A stretch of DNA of 64,000 bases, from contig CM056877.1 of the NCBI GenBank assembly GCA_029876055.1, positions 62,001 through 126,000 of the forward strand. The letters run 5' to 3'. Shown one piece after another: positions 46,087 through 55,274 of the stretch. Under the pieces are notes generated by a model. The model was not told where the DNA came from and did no database searches. It saw only the letters and a program-made list of their open reading frames with translations. Made by a program: the position numbers and the translations under genes. Position 1 is the stretch's first letter; the number at the start of each line of letters is the position of its first letter. This DNA is from Madurella fahalii. Lineage: Eukaryota > Ascomycota > Sordariomycetes > Sordariales.

Positions 46087-46484
46087 CAGTCGGAGAGGAA
46101 AGAATCGTCCCATTGATATTCCAGCAGCTTAAACTCCTGTCCGATTCTCTAGCCCGCTTTTCCCCGATCACCCAGGTCGGCTGATAGGCTCACGGGAGCT
46201 TCCGGGACTCCGCCGGTATGTCAGCCACTTCTTGGCCTTCAATCGTTCCTATTTAGGAAGGATTTACACGCGCAGGCTTGGGCGTCTTACGGTCTTACCC
46301 GGTGCAAGACGCGTAATAACCTACCGCATCCTTGCCTTGATTATCTCCAGTGAGCCTCGAGGGCGAGGGCGACGGCGTATCATTGTCGGCTGTGGTATAT
46401 ATAAGGATAACGTCCTCAAGTAAAAATGATGAGACAAACACTCCTGAATCATCGAACGCACAACGTGGCTCTCCACCGCCCAAC
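46087..46484. other. intergenic, promoter of the arginine deiminase gene
   Basis: No gene supported; contains the TATA box described separately and an ACGCGT at about 46308. Confidence 0.5.
46396..46405 (+). promoter_or_regulatory. TATA box of the arginine deiminase gene
   Basis: TATATATAAG about 80 bases before the proposed start codon at 46485. Confidence 0.5.
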
Positions 46485-48302
46485 ATGGCACTTGTGTGTC
46501 GCTATCTGCTTCTCGCTTTATTCTTGAAATTTCCGTGTGCATTTGCAGCCGCAACACACAATACAAGCACGCTTCATCCACGCATTCTGGCGGACACAAA
46601 TCGTGATGGAGTGGTCAACCACCTCGACGACGTCGGCAAGCGCGTTTGGACGGCACGCCGCGGAGCCATCTTTCTCCCAAACGTCGGCGACTCCGTCGGC
46701 CGGTGCTCAACTGTGGACTTGACTGGCGAGCCGCTCAGCAATGACGAGCTTTGGCGCTGTCATGACGCATCCGGAGATCGTCTGCTCGCTCCGAGCCTAC
46801 GCTATGCCGCTCCCTTGCTAACGCTTCCAATGCAAGGCGTCTCCAACAATGCAGTGGGACGCATTTATACCGAGCCGGAACACACCCGCGACAGGGTCCG
46901 TATATTCTGGGATGCCACTGATAGCACGCCTGTCGACCGCCAGCTATCCTTCAACGCGAGTAGTCTGCGTAGAGGCATCTCCCTTCGGATTGACGGGCGG
47001 GGGCTCGTGACAGACTCGTCCGTCTGGGATGGCTCAGTCGGGGTTGTCTTTGAGGTCTCGGATGGAAATCAGACGGCACGCGATATTGTTGCTTTCAAAC
47101 AGGCTCCGGTTCTGCTTCACCACCACCTACAGCAACCTGAGGTGGTTCTTAGCACTGCCGCGAAGACAGGGTCTATTTGGCAGGCCCATTTCCTCAGTGG
47201 TCTGGCGGAGGCGGTCGGCGACATGCCATTAGCCCTGTTCAACCAGAGCACTGACATCTGGGCCCAAGATTTTCTCGAACCCGGGTATGCCAGCATGCCA
47301 GGTCCAGCCGGTCCCATCTCCATCCGCATCCTCCTCCGCTCTGCGCAGTCTACACGCGACGCCGGGCGGCAAATCTTTTCCCAGCTCCGAGGCCCCGGCG
47401 TGGGGGGGTTCCAGCCGGGACGGGGCTCTGGCTTCGGCTTCGAAGAGATCAACTCGGGCGGGAACATCGAGACGATACCGCCATACACCTCCCGGTCCGG
47501 TAAACGTTGGACAAACGGCCGCGTCATCATGGGCACACACTTTGGCACCTACCCTGCTTCGTCAATGGTCCGCTTCCTCCAGAGTCAAGGGGCCCAAGAC
47601 CCCCTCTTCCTCGAAACCGGCTGGCTCGCAGTCGGCCACGTCGATGAAATGGTCCAATTCCTGCCCTCAAACAACACCCTCGGCTTCACGATCGCCGTAG
47701 CGGACACCAGCTCCGCCATTGCCCTATTACGCGAGGCGCAGTCCACCGGCCAGGCCATACCCCTAGTGAGCTACACAGGTGATGCCACCCCCGATGAGGC
47801 GACCGTCTTCCTCGACCCGGACCTACTATACAACACCACCGTTGCCTCTCTACTCGCAGACGAATCCTTCCTCGCGACCAACGCCTACGCGCAGCGATAC
47901 CTAGATGCAAACCTAGCCGTCCTCCTACGGGATGTGCCTCTCGACGAAGCCGACGTCCTGCGTGTCCCCACGCTCTTCAAAGATGTCACCTACCCTTGGC
48001 CAGCGACCCCAGATGGGCTGCCGCGGAGACTGAACCTGCCTCGCCCGGGCGAGAGACAGCTCAAGTCCCTGTTGCCGCAGGCTTTGAACGGGTTAGTTTT
48101 GGGGAGGAAGTACGTCGCGCCGAAGCAGTGGGGTCCGGTGGTGGACGGGCGAGATATCTTTGGGGAGGCGGTTAAGGAGGTTTACGGACGAGCGGGAATG
48201 GAAGTGGCCTGGGTGGACGACTACATGAGCCACCACGTCAGAGGCGGCGAGGTGCACTGCGGGACGAACACGCTGAGGGAAGCGAGCGAGTGGTGGAAGT
48301 AA
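46485..48302 (+). CDS. secreted peptidyl-arginine deiminase (PAD) family enzyme
   Basis: A calcium-dependent type of enzyme that converts protein arginine to citrulline. Single exon, 605 residues; the start at 46485 was chosen because it opens with a signal peptide (about 1-22), though the frame is open from 46350. Residues 37-48 (DTNRDGVVNHLD) form a textbook EF-hand/dockerin-like calcium loop. The C-terminal catalytic domain has all four PAD residues: Asp262 (AQDFLEPGY), His385 and Asp387 (GHVDE), and Cys592 (GEVHCGTN), plus the GGNIE motif. The middle (about 100-215) would be the immunoglobulin-like part of PADs. Potential N-glycosylation sites fit secretion. PADs are best known in vertebrates, with relatives in some bacteria and fungi. 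The gene has no intron and ends 46 bases from the convergent beta-lactamase-like gene. Confidence 0.9.
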   Translation: MALVCRYLLLALFLKFPCAFAAATHNTSTLHPRILADTNRDGVVNHLDDVGKRVWTARRGAIFLPNVGDSVGRCSTVDLTGEPLSNDELWRCHDASGDRLLAPSLRYAAPLLTLPMQGVSNNAVGRIYTEPEHTRDRVRIFWDATDSTPVDRQLSFNASSLRRGISLRIDGRGLVTDSSVWDGSVGVVFEVSDGNQTARDIVAFKQAPVLLHHHLQQPEVVLSTAAKTGSIWQAHFLSGLAEAVGDMPLALFNQSTDIWAQDFLEPGYASMPGPAGPISIRILLRSAQSTRDAGRQIFSQLRGPGVGGFQPGRGSGFGFEEINSGGNIETIPPYTSRSGKRWTNGRVIMGTHFGTYPASSMVRFLQSQGAQDPLFLETGWLAVGHVDEMVQFLPSNNTLGFTIAVADTSSAIALLREAQSTGQAIPLVSYTGDATPDEATVFLDPDLLYNTTVASLLADESFLATNAYAQRYLDANLAVLLRDVPLDEADVLRVPTLFKDVTYPWPATPDGLPRRLNLPRPGERQLKSLLPQALNGLVLGRKYVAPKQWGPVVDGRDIFGEAVKEVYGRAGMEVAWVDDYMSHHVRGGEVHCGTNTLREASEWWK

Positions 48303-48348
48303 AAGCAGGCAACGGATGTATGGATACTAGTGCTGATTAATGTCTCCG

Positions 48349-50166
48349 TTAAAGCGACTGGTGTCGCCTGCTAGCAGCCGCTTCTTTGTGTAGCGTCTTT
48401 TTCAGTATCGGGACTTCCACAGCTACGGCCATTCCTTCCGCTCCAAGCTCAAAGATGAACAGATCTAGCGGATATCCGCCGTACCGTATGGCGTCCAGGG
48501 CGACCCAGGAAATGCAGCGCTCTGCTGGCCGTCCCAGAGCGCCAAGCACAGCTCTAAACGCCACCCTGTTGTCCGCAGTCAAGCGCATCGGGTACAGCCA
48601 CGCCCCCAGATTGGCACCCGCCGAGCCACCCACTGACGCGCCGTCAAGCGCTAGCATGTCAGTGCCGTTGCTGACTAGTTTGGAAATGAACAGGCCCGGC
48701 TCGCCGGGGTAGAGCGAGACTTCCAGCGTAGAGTTGTCTGGTAGGGTGTACTTGCCCCCGAAGACAGCGTCCGCTTGCTCCCTGCCCGCCTGTTCGGCTG
48801 CTGTAAGCCAAACCTCAGGTATGCGCGTCTCGAGATATCCCTGTGTTGCGGTGACTGTTGGCCCAGCCGTGAGAATCGAATACCCGATCCCGTGGTCGGG
48901 CGACACAGCAAAGAGACCCAAATACTCGCCATACCCGCCGTGTTTGGTATACGTATCGACGACGCGCGTGTCGTACGCGGCCACCGAAAACCGGTAAATC
49001 TCCCATGGTCGGCCGATTGAGAGCGAGACGTCCGCCGTGTGGGCGACCGGCTTGAGCCATTTGCGTGTTATTTGGGTGGGGAGAAGTTGTGAGTTGAGAA
49101 TGGAGCGGCCAAGCTTGGTAAGGTCGGATGAGGAGGAGAGGTATGCGCCGGCACTGTTCGGTCAGAACGGAATACGGTCGCCCGGGCGCTGCACTCACGG
49201 AGCCTCATCCCCCAATTCCAGCGTCCATCCGTCCACAACGACGGCGTTGCTGTCGTTGAGAGGAGCTGACAGGAAAGTCCGACTCAGATTCAGAGGCTTT
49301 AACAGCCGCTCCTCTACCAAATGCGCAAATGGCTTCCCAGTAATATTCTCGGCTGCGTAACCCAGCAACTGGAAAGCCATGTTGGAGTACGCTGGTGTGT
49401 GGTAGCTAGGTGATATCGGGTACGACCGCCTCATCCGCGCGATTGACTCTGCTGAAATTAGCAGGTGGCAATATGTAGGTAATAGGTTATTATCACCCTC
49501 TCGTGTGCATGGCCTGAACCCGGTTGTGCCGCACCGCACGATCTCAGACTCGTTCAAGACCGGAAGTCCAGGAAGGCCGTCCGGAAATGAAGAAGAAACG
49601 TCTAGGAGGGCATCTGCAGTTCTTAGCCACAGCACTGTTCGGAAGAAATTGCTTGAATTCCTACAGTCCCGCGAGACGCCGCCCATGTGGCTGGCGAGAG
49701 ATCCGAGGGTCACCTCGGACCAGGCCGTCGAGTCGACTGCATCGACATCGCCCGCTGTTACAAGCTCGGGCACATAGTCCGTGATTGGGTCATTCCAGTG
49801 TTTCTCCGAGAGCTCTGTCAACATTGTGTATACCGTCATGAGCTTGGAGATGCTGGCAAGACGATAAAGCGTCTCGGCGTCGACCGACTTGTTGAGGCTT
49901 AGACCGGCAGCCGTGTAGTAACGCTCGTATATCGGAGTGTCCGAGTGAGAAGAAAAGACCTGAATCGAGAAGCTAGTTCCGTTGCCTACTAGGTCGCTCG
50001 AAAGAGCCTGGGTGATTTCCTTGTCAAACGCTACTCGGGCTGCGTTGAGCGCCCGAGACGATCCGGGATCGACAACATCCGGATATGCGGGGCCGAGGAC
50101 TGGGCAGTTCTGCCCCAATGTGAGCCCGGCTGCCGCGAGCGCCATAATGTTCCGCAGTGACCCCAT
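48349..50166 (-). CDS. secreted beta-lactamase-fold serine hydrolase
   Basis: A member of the beta-lactamase/penicillin-binding-protein-like (class C, AmpC-type) family of fungi, which includes peptidases, esterases and acyltransferases. Exons are 50166-49497, 49451-49199 and 49153-48349; both introns are 45 bases. The protein has 575 residues. The start at 50166 gives a signal peptide (about 1-19). The nucleophile motif is S-I-S-K (Ser105, Lys108) and the second motif is Tyr-Ser-Asn (245-247). The HGGYGEY segment about 300-400 residues later is a plausible third motif. The first intron has no stop in frame; it was called because GTGATA..CTAATTTCAG are good signals and removal gives CTREAESIARM, matching the family. 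A C-terminal domain of about 170 residues follows. Substrate unknown. Confidence 0.85.
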
Positions 50167-51799
50167 TGATACTATTGCCGAGTGAGGTCTATCCAACGGA
50201 TGCTTTGAAACCGTTCGTTTAATAAGGTACTAATGTACTCGGGTAGCAGAGGTATCCGGGTTTTAATCGACGCCTACTGGCTTGCCTCCAGGAATCTGTG
50301 CTGCACCCCGCAGTATATATCGGTTAGGCGCACCTATCGAAGAGTCAGCACGGAAGGTAACCGGCTCGGATTGCTTCGCTGCCAACACACTTGATAACGG
50401 GCATTGAGTAGAATGGGAGCGCGGACACACCAGCTTCGTGGCGCCAATACAGCGCAACTGCTTCACTTGATAGGAGCGTCCAGGTCACACCCCTGGGTTT
50501 TTTTGCAGTAGCTCGTGTCACACTGCAGTCTGGAACAGAATCAGTGGAGCCAAAACAGATGCTCTGGCATAAGAAAATTACGGAATGCCAATGAGATATC
50601 TAGCGAGTTAATTACCTAGTTTAAGCATTGTGCAATTACCTGACCGTTCTGTTAATTGTGTTCCATCCGTGCGTGTTCGCCTGTCTATCTCACGCCTTGC
50701 CGCAGATCCCTCAGAAGATTTGTTACTAAATTCGGCCACCTCAGCTGCATGCCATCCGTGGGTTTGCTGTCTACAGCCCGCGTAATACCGTACTTTCTCA
50801 AAATCCATTAACTACCGGTTACAACTCACGCTTCCTGAACGATTCGAACTGGCCGGCGAAAGTAAACCTTAACGAACAACAAAACACTTTGAATGCCGTA
50901 AGTGGGTTACCCGCATCTGGCCCGCCGCGTCCAATTAGTGTACTTTGCAGTTACTTGACCACTAACGGTGGCAACACTCCAAAGTTACATGCCTGATTAT
51001 GTCTAAATCATATGGACTTTGGCTCCCCATCCTAGTAGGAGACTCCAGGGGCCGAACGCAGTTTGAGAAGCCCCACACCCTACTTTCGGGAACTAAGTGA
51101 TGATTTGGCTGAACATAGCCGTTTCCTCCAGCGTCGTCTTTAAACCGAGGAAAGGTGATTAGGCCTCCGTGGTAAGTGCCCCGACCACTCACAAGCCTGA
51201 TATTTTGTTGTCCGTGTGGCGCTGTAAAACATGAGGTTTAGATTTTCTGCGTCTATCACATAATTACCATGTAATTGTTGTTCAGTTGTGCATAAGTGTC
51301 ATTATAGTGGTTGGCGTAACTGACCATGGCACCGCCTAGATGCAATTGACAGCTTTGTTTGCTGGTCCTAGGCTGAAATATCACGACGGTCGCCTCCGCC
51401 TACTCGTAGCTAGTTGTTCACACCTTCAATTTCGCGAAAAGACATTCAGATTGATTACAATGTGATTGTTCAATTGCTGCACATGTAGTCTATCAAGACG
51501 AAACCAGCACTAATAAGTCCGTTTTAAGCTTCCAAGATAACTGCCTCTCGATGATTAGAATGGATTCCTGTACCAGAAATTGTGTCCCGGACACTGGAGA
51601 CATACCTCATTCCCAGAATCAGCGTCTAAAACAATTTCCACATTCCTAGATTAACCCCGAACTAGGACTGCTTGGCCCCTGATTCTCAAGGGAGAGGCCC
51701 TTTGGCCGTTGTTCCTGCGGCAAAAATAAAATGAAAGCAACCAAGAAGAATCTGTCACGTTCTCGTATTCTTACCGTATCAGAATAGCCTCTGCCAAAA
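50167..51799. other. intergenic, AT-richer, no recognisable gene
   Basis: 1.6 kb with few long frames. It separates the accessory block (35-50 kb) from the core block that follows. Confidence 0.5.
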
Positions 51800-52639
51800 C
51801 TAGGCCGCCGGGGCCAAGTCCACTAATCCGTCATCCGCGTTCTCCCCCGGGTCGTCATCCGAGTCGTTGTCCGAGTCGCTCTCTTCATGATTTAGCGCGA
51901 TAAGCGCTCGGTATCTTGCCGCCTCTACTTCTGGCCTACCTGCATAGATGGGCTCCCGGCACATCGGGCAACCGGGACCGTCCGGGTCGTCGTTTCCTAG
52001 GAGACACTCCAAAGCCCAGGCGCGCATGCAATCGTCACCATGGACGTGGCCGCAGCCCAGGATGACGTGATCTTCCCAGTTGTCTGCCGGGTGTTCTTCT
52101 TCATCCTCCTCTTCTTCAGGGTCTTGGAGGTCGGGGATGACCAGCTTTCTCGTGCAAATGGTGCAGTTGACGACGGGTTTGGGGCCTTGGCGAGTCCGGA
52201 GCCAGTCAGAAATGATGGGCCAAAAATTGGTCTCACTGTTCATGTTATTCTCGCTGTTTCCTGATCCGCTGCTGCCAGATTCGCCGCTGCTGGAGCTGCC
52301 GCTGTCGGAGGTAGGTCTTGAAGGCCCCGGATCACTGGCGGCGCGGTGGCCCTCCCACCGGCTGGGCGAACCGGCACCAAGGCCATCGCTGCCCTGCCTA
52401 CGAGTCCCGGACTGTGAATTCTGCTGAATTGTTAAGTTTCTGGCGGGAGGGTTGTTAGACAGGGTTGCCGTGCTAGCACCTGGGCGATTGTTGCGCTGCC
52501 GAGCCTCCACCAAAACTCGTGCAAGTCGTGGGGATCGTCGGTTGGTTCCGCCGTTGCTGGTGGTGGTTGTTTGTCGGTTCCGGTTGCCCCTGCTGCTGGG
52601 ATCGCCGGGGCTAGAACCCCGGGATACTCTGCGCTCCAT
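51800..52639 (-). CDS. RING-type zinc-finger protein, possible E3 ubiquitin ligase
   Basis: A single-exon protein of 279 residues. Residues 1-135 are low-complexity (Arg, Ser, Asn, Gly-rich) and probably disordered. The RING-like finger has Cys159 and Cys162, then an unusually long acidic insert (EEEEDEEEH, about 175-183), then CGHVHGDDC (Cys196, His198, His200, Cys204), and CPMC (Cys224, Cys227). A DSDNDSDDD acidic tail closes the protein. RING proteins of this kind usually transfer ubiquitin; the substrate is unknown. The acidic insert between the first and second cysteine pairs is longer than in a standard RING, so partner binding may be unusual. Confidence 0.8.
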   Translation of the reverse strand: MERRVSRGSSPGDPSSRGNRNRQTTTTSNGGTNRRSPRLARVLVEARQRNNRPGASTATLSNNPPARNLTIQQNSQSGTRRQGSDGLGAGSPSRWEGHRAASDPGPSRPTSDSGSSSSGESGSSGSGNSENNMNSETNFWPIISDWLRTRQGPKPVVNCTICTRKLVIPDLQDPEEEEDEEEHPADNWEDHVILGCGHVHGDDCMRAWALECLLGNDDPDGPGCPMCREPIYAGRPEVEAARYRALIALNHEESDSDNDSDDDPGENADDGLVDLAPAA

Positions 52640-53318
52640 TCGTAGGTGATTGTTAGTCCGTGGCTGGGGTAATGAAGATGATATGCCTCAATGGCGTCCC
52701 GCTGCAGGATTAAATATCCATCCCGGCCAGTGAAGAATAGATGCTATGGGGTGAAGAGAGCTGGGGTCGCTAGGGAAGTGCCGGGCACCGTTGACCTGTG
52801 TAGCTGGTGTAATGTGTAAAAGTTGTCCATGTTAGTAGAACAGCTCGCTAGTCCGGACGGACACCAAAGGCTTCTGAACACAATCCTGATGGAAGAACTG
52901 AGAAAGGACTCTTCTAGGGGATGGATCCGGCTGATGCCTTCCCGGTTCGGCAACTGCCCTGATGCTTTGAGGATATCATACCAACTCGGCTGAAGTTTGA
53001 ACAGATCCGCATTTGGTACCGGATTTATACATGGAAACGCGAAAGTCGAGCTGAGCTCCGTTGGTGGGTCACATCTCACCTGTTCAAACCCAGCTAAGAG
53101 TTAGAACATATTGTAGTGATTGTGACTATACTTGTACATGGTGTGTATGCCAACAAATGTCCTGACATCACCCCAACCCTTACCTTCGGCAAAAGCAGCG
53201 ACTAAATCCATGGGTATCAAGCCGAAAATCCCCAAAGCCCCATATCGCTGTTTCATCTCACGATGCCCAAAACATGTACATGCTCGCAACCACTCCCTAC
53301 CACGCGGTGGAGCAGAGC
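52640..53318. other. intergenic, no recognisable gene
   Basis: Nothing supported; short frames only. Confidence 0.5.
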
Positions 53319-54686
53319 TCAAGTGGCTCCTATCCGGACCTGGGCTTTCTCCGCCAAATCTCTAAGCAATTCCAAGACCGCGCTCCTTTGCCCGGCGCCC
53401 GCCTCACCCAGGTAAGTCGGTGCAAACACCTTCAGCCGTCCTTCGGACATGGCAAACCCCCCACACGCAATTTTGATTACCCGGACACCCGGGTGGAACA
53501 AGTTCAGGCCAAGGTGCTCCTTCAAATAGCAGGCAAGCGCTTCCGTAAACGGTTGCTGTACGGGAATCGCTTCTCCGCCGTCTCCGCCCGTAGCCGCCCG
53601 CCACCCCCAGCCCTCTTCAAAAAAACGGCCCGCCAAACGCCGGCGCTCCTTCAGATCCTCTTCCCATCTCCATCCTATTGAAGCACTTGGTTCCTGAGTT
53701 TTTGTCAGTCGTCTCCCTGCAGACGCAAACTTACGGAGCTCCGACGCCGGGATAATGACGTCGATGGATTTCAGGCCGAGCTGATGATCCGACGTGGCGG
53801 TTACTTCGTCTCGACTCGACGCCGCCATTTTGTCAGGCGCCGGCGGGACGTGAAATCCTAGACTAATCACTACATCCTTGCCGAGCGGGCCGCGAGACGG
53901 CACACCGGCGGTTGTGATCCACGCCTCCCAGCTGCGTACTAGACTCCGCGTGCCCAACCGCATGGGGCTGACGCGGCAGTCGAATGTCGTCGACAAGAAG
54001 TCGCCAATGATGGTTTTGAGCGGTGCCGGCATGCGAAGAAGGAGCAGTGGCAAGCTGAGGAAATGACCCGGGTCAACCGACTGCTCCCAGTCCATGTCGT
54101 CTACACTGGCGACAGAAAACCGGGTGTGTGCGGCATCCGCTTTGTTTTCTTCCCGTTTCAGGGACGGTAGCAACAGCGCAGTGCATGACGCCGTTTCGTA
54201 CCGCAACGAAACCTGCAGCGCTTTCGCCCCGTGCAGCTCGGAGGCTGTGCGATGCCGGTCATCTGCGTCCTCCCCCTCCAACTCCATGCCATCGGGGCCC
54301 AAGTGCTGATCACCCCTCTCTTGAGATATGCCTAGTACGGCCGCAACGCTAACCCAGCGCATCTCGACGCTCTCCAATGGGCCGGCTCGTCCCATGACCG
54401 GGTCATCCCCGTCTGGCCCTAGCCCCACCTCCACTCCGCGAACGACATCCCCGATCAACCTCTCCCGGAGACGCTGTGAAAGGATACGTAGGCGAGACGC
54501 AGTCAGCGGCTCTCTGCCGACGTATAGACGCGACACCCGATGCGCCGAGAATGTGGTGTTGTAGAATGGAAGTGGAGAGTCGGAGGATTCGTCGGGCTCG
54601 CTTGTAGATTGCTCGTCGGGAGATGGCGAGTCTGGTCGTGGGGATTCTGGATCCGGTGTGTGGTTCAGGCCTCGCCGGGAAGCCAT
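53319..54686 (-). CDS. probable CENP-L/Fta1-type kinetochore subunit
   Basis: A single exon of 455 residues from the ATG at 54686; the frame is open to 54950 but the upstream part has no character. After a Pro/Ser/Asp-rich N-terminus (1-45) comes FYNTTFSAHRVSRLYVG with LRERLIGDVVRGVEVGL, which I recognise as the start of the fungal Fta1 (Sim4 complex, CENP-L) domain. Such proteins sit in the constitutive centromere-associated network that links centromeric chromatin to the outer kinetochore. The C-terminus (HLGLNLFHPGVRVIKIACGGFAMSE) looks conserved as well. A GTAAGT near 53735 followed by CAG could be read as an intron but removing it breaks the frame, so none was called. Identification is from memory of the family pattern and needs a profile search. 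Confidence 0.6.
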   Translation of the reverse strand: MASRRGLNHTPDPESPRPDSPSPDEQSTSEPDESSDSPLPFYNTTFSAHRVSRLYVGREPLTASRLRILSQRLRERLIGDVVRGVEVGLGPDGDDPVMGRAGPLESVEMRWVSVAAVLGISQERGDQHLGPDGMELEGEDADDRHRTASELHGAKALQVSLRYETASCTALLLPSLKREENKADAAHTRFSVASVDDMDWEQSVDPGHFLSLPLLLLRMPAPLKTIIGDFLSTTFDCRVSPMRLGTRSLVRSWEAWITTAGVPSRGPLGKDVVISLGFHVPPAPDKMAASSRDEVTATSDHQLGLKSIDVIIPASELRKFASAGRRLTKTQEPSASIGWRWEEDLKERRRLAGRFFEEGWGWRAATGGDGGEAIPVQQPFTEALACYLKEHLGLNLFHPGVRVIKIACGGFAMSEGRLKVFAPTYLGEAGAGQRSAVLELLRDLAEKAQVRIGAT

Positions 54687-55274
54687 GTGATTTTGGGAGA
54701 CGAAGGGTCGTCTGACAAAGGCTCCCAAATAGCTGTGGAAGAACGCGGCAACGCGAGAACCCCGCCGGAACTCGACACGTCGTGCCGGATCGAAAATCCG
54801 GATTCCAGCAATATAAAACCCGGACACGGTAAGACGTACACTACAACGCGCTATGCTGCACTTAGGATGTGTGGATCCTGTTGTTTGTGGGAATGATGGA
54901 TAATCCGTCGTTGTTTGCGAAACGGTGCAAGAGTCCTCGACGGAATCCACGGCGGGGTGATGAATATTAACCCTAACCCTGATAAATCAGCCAGCAACGA
55001 GCCCCTGCTGTGTCGCCGCAAGGGTACGGTCGAAGATCAAGTGTCGTGACGAGCAAACATAGACCAAACCTCCAGTAGGACGACTTTTCGATTCGAGTCT
55101 GTAGCTCCTAACCGTCTCATTCATAACCCATGATTCATGACCGCCAGCCGGGCCGCTCCAGAATAGACTACAATGTCCCCGGCTTTTAACTCCAAACTCC
55201 ATGCCCAAACTCCACGCAATGCTTTCACCCAACGCTGGGGTGCCAATTGGTGAAAATAACATATATCCAATCCC
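54687..55274. other. intergenic with telobox
   Basis: No gene supported; contains the TTAACCCTAACCCT motif described separately. Confidence 0.5.
54967..54980. promoter_or_regulatory. telobox-like motif (two CCCTAA units)
   Basis: TTAACCCTAACCCT, about 285 bases upstream of the CENP-L-like start. Same core as the motif at 13766; both read AGGGTTAGGG in one direction. Confidence 0.4.

Noticed and set aside
53690..53740. Possible intron in the CENP-L-like gene (GTAAGT..CAG)
   Set aside because: Its 41-base length breaks the reading frame, while the unspliced frame continues sensibly.
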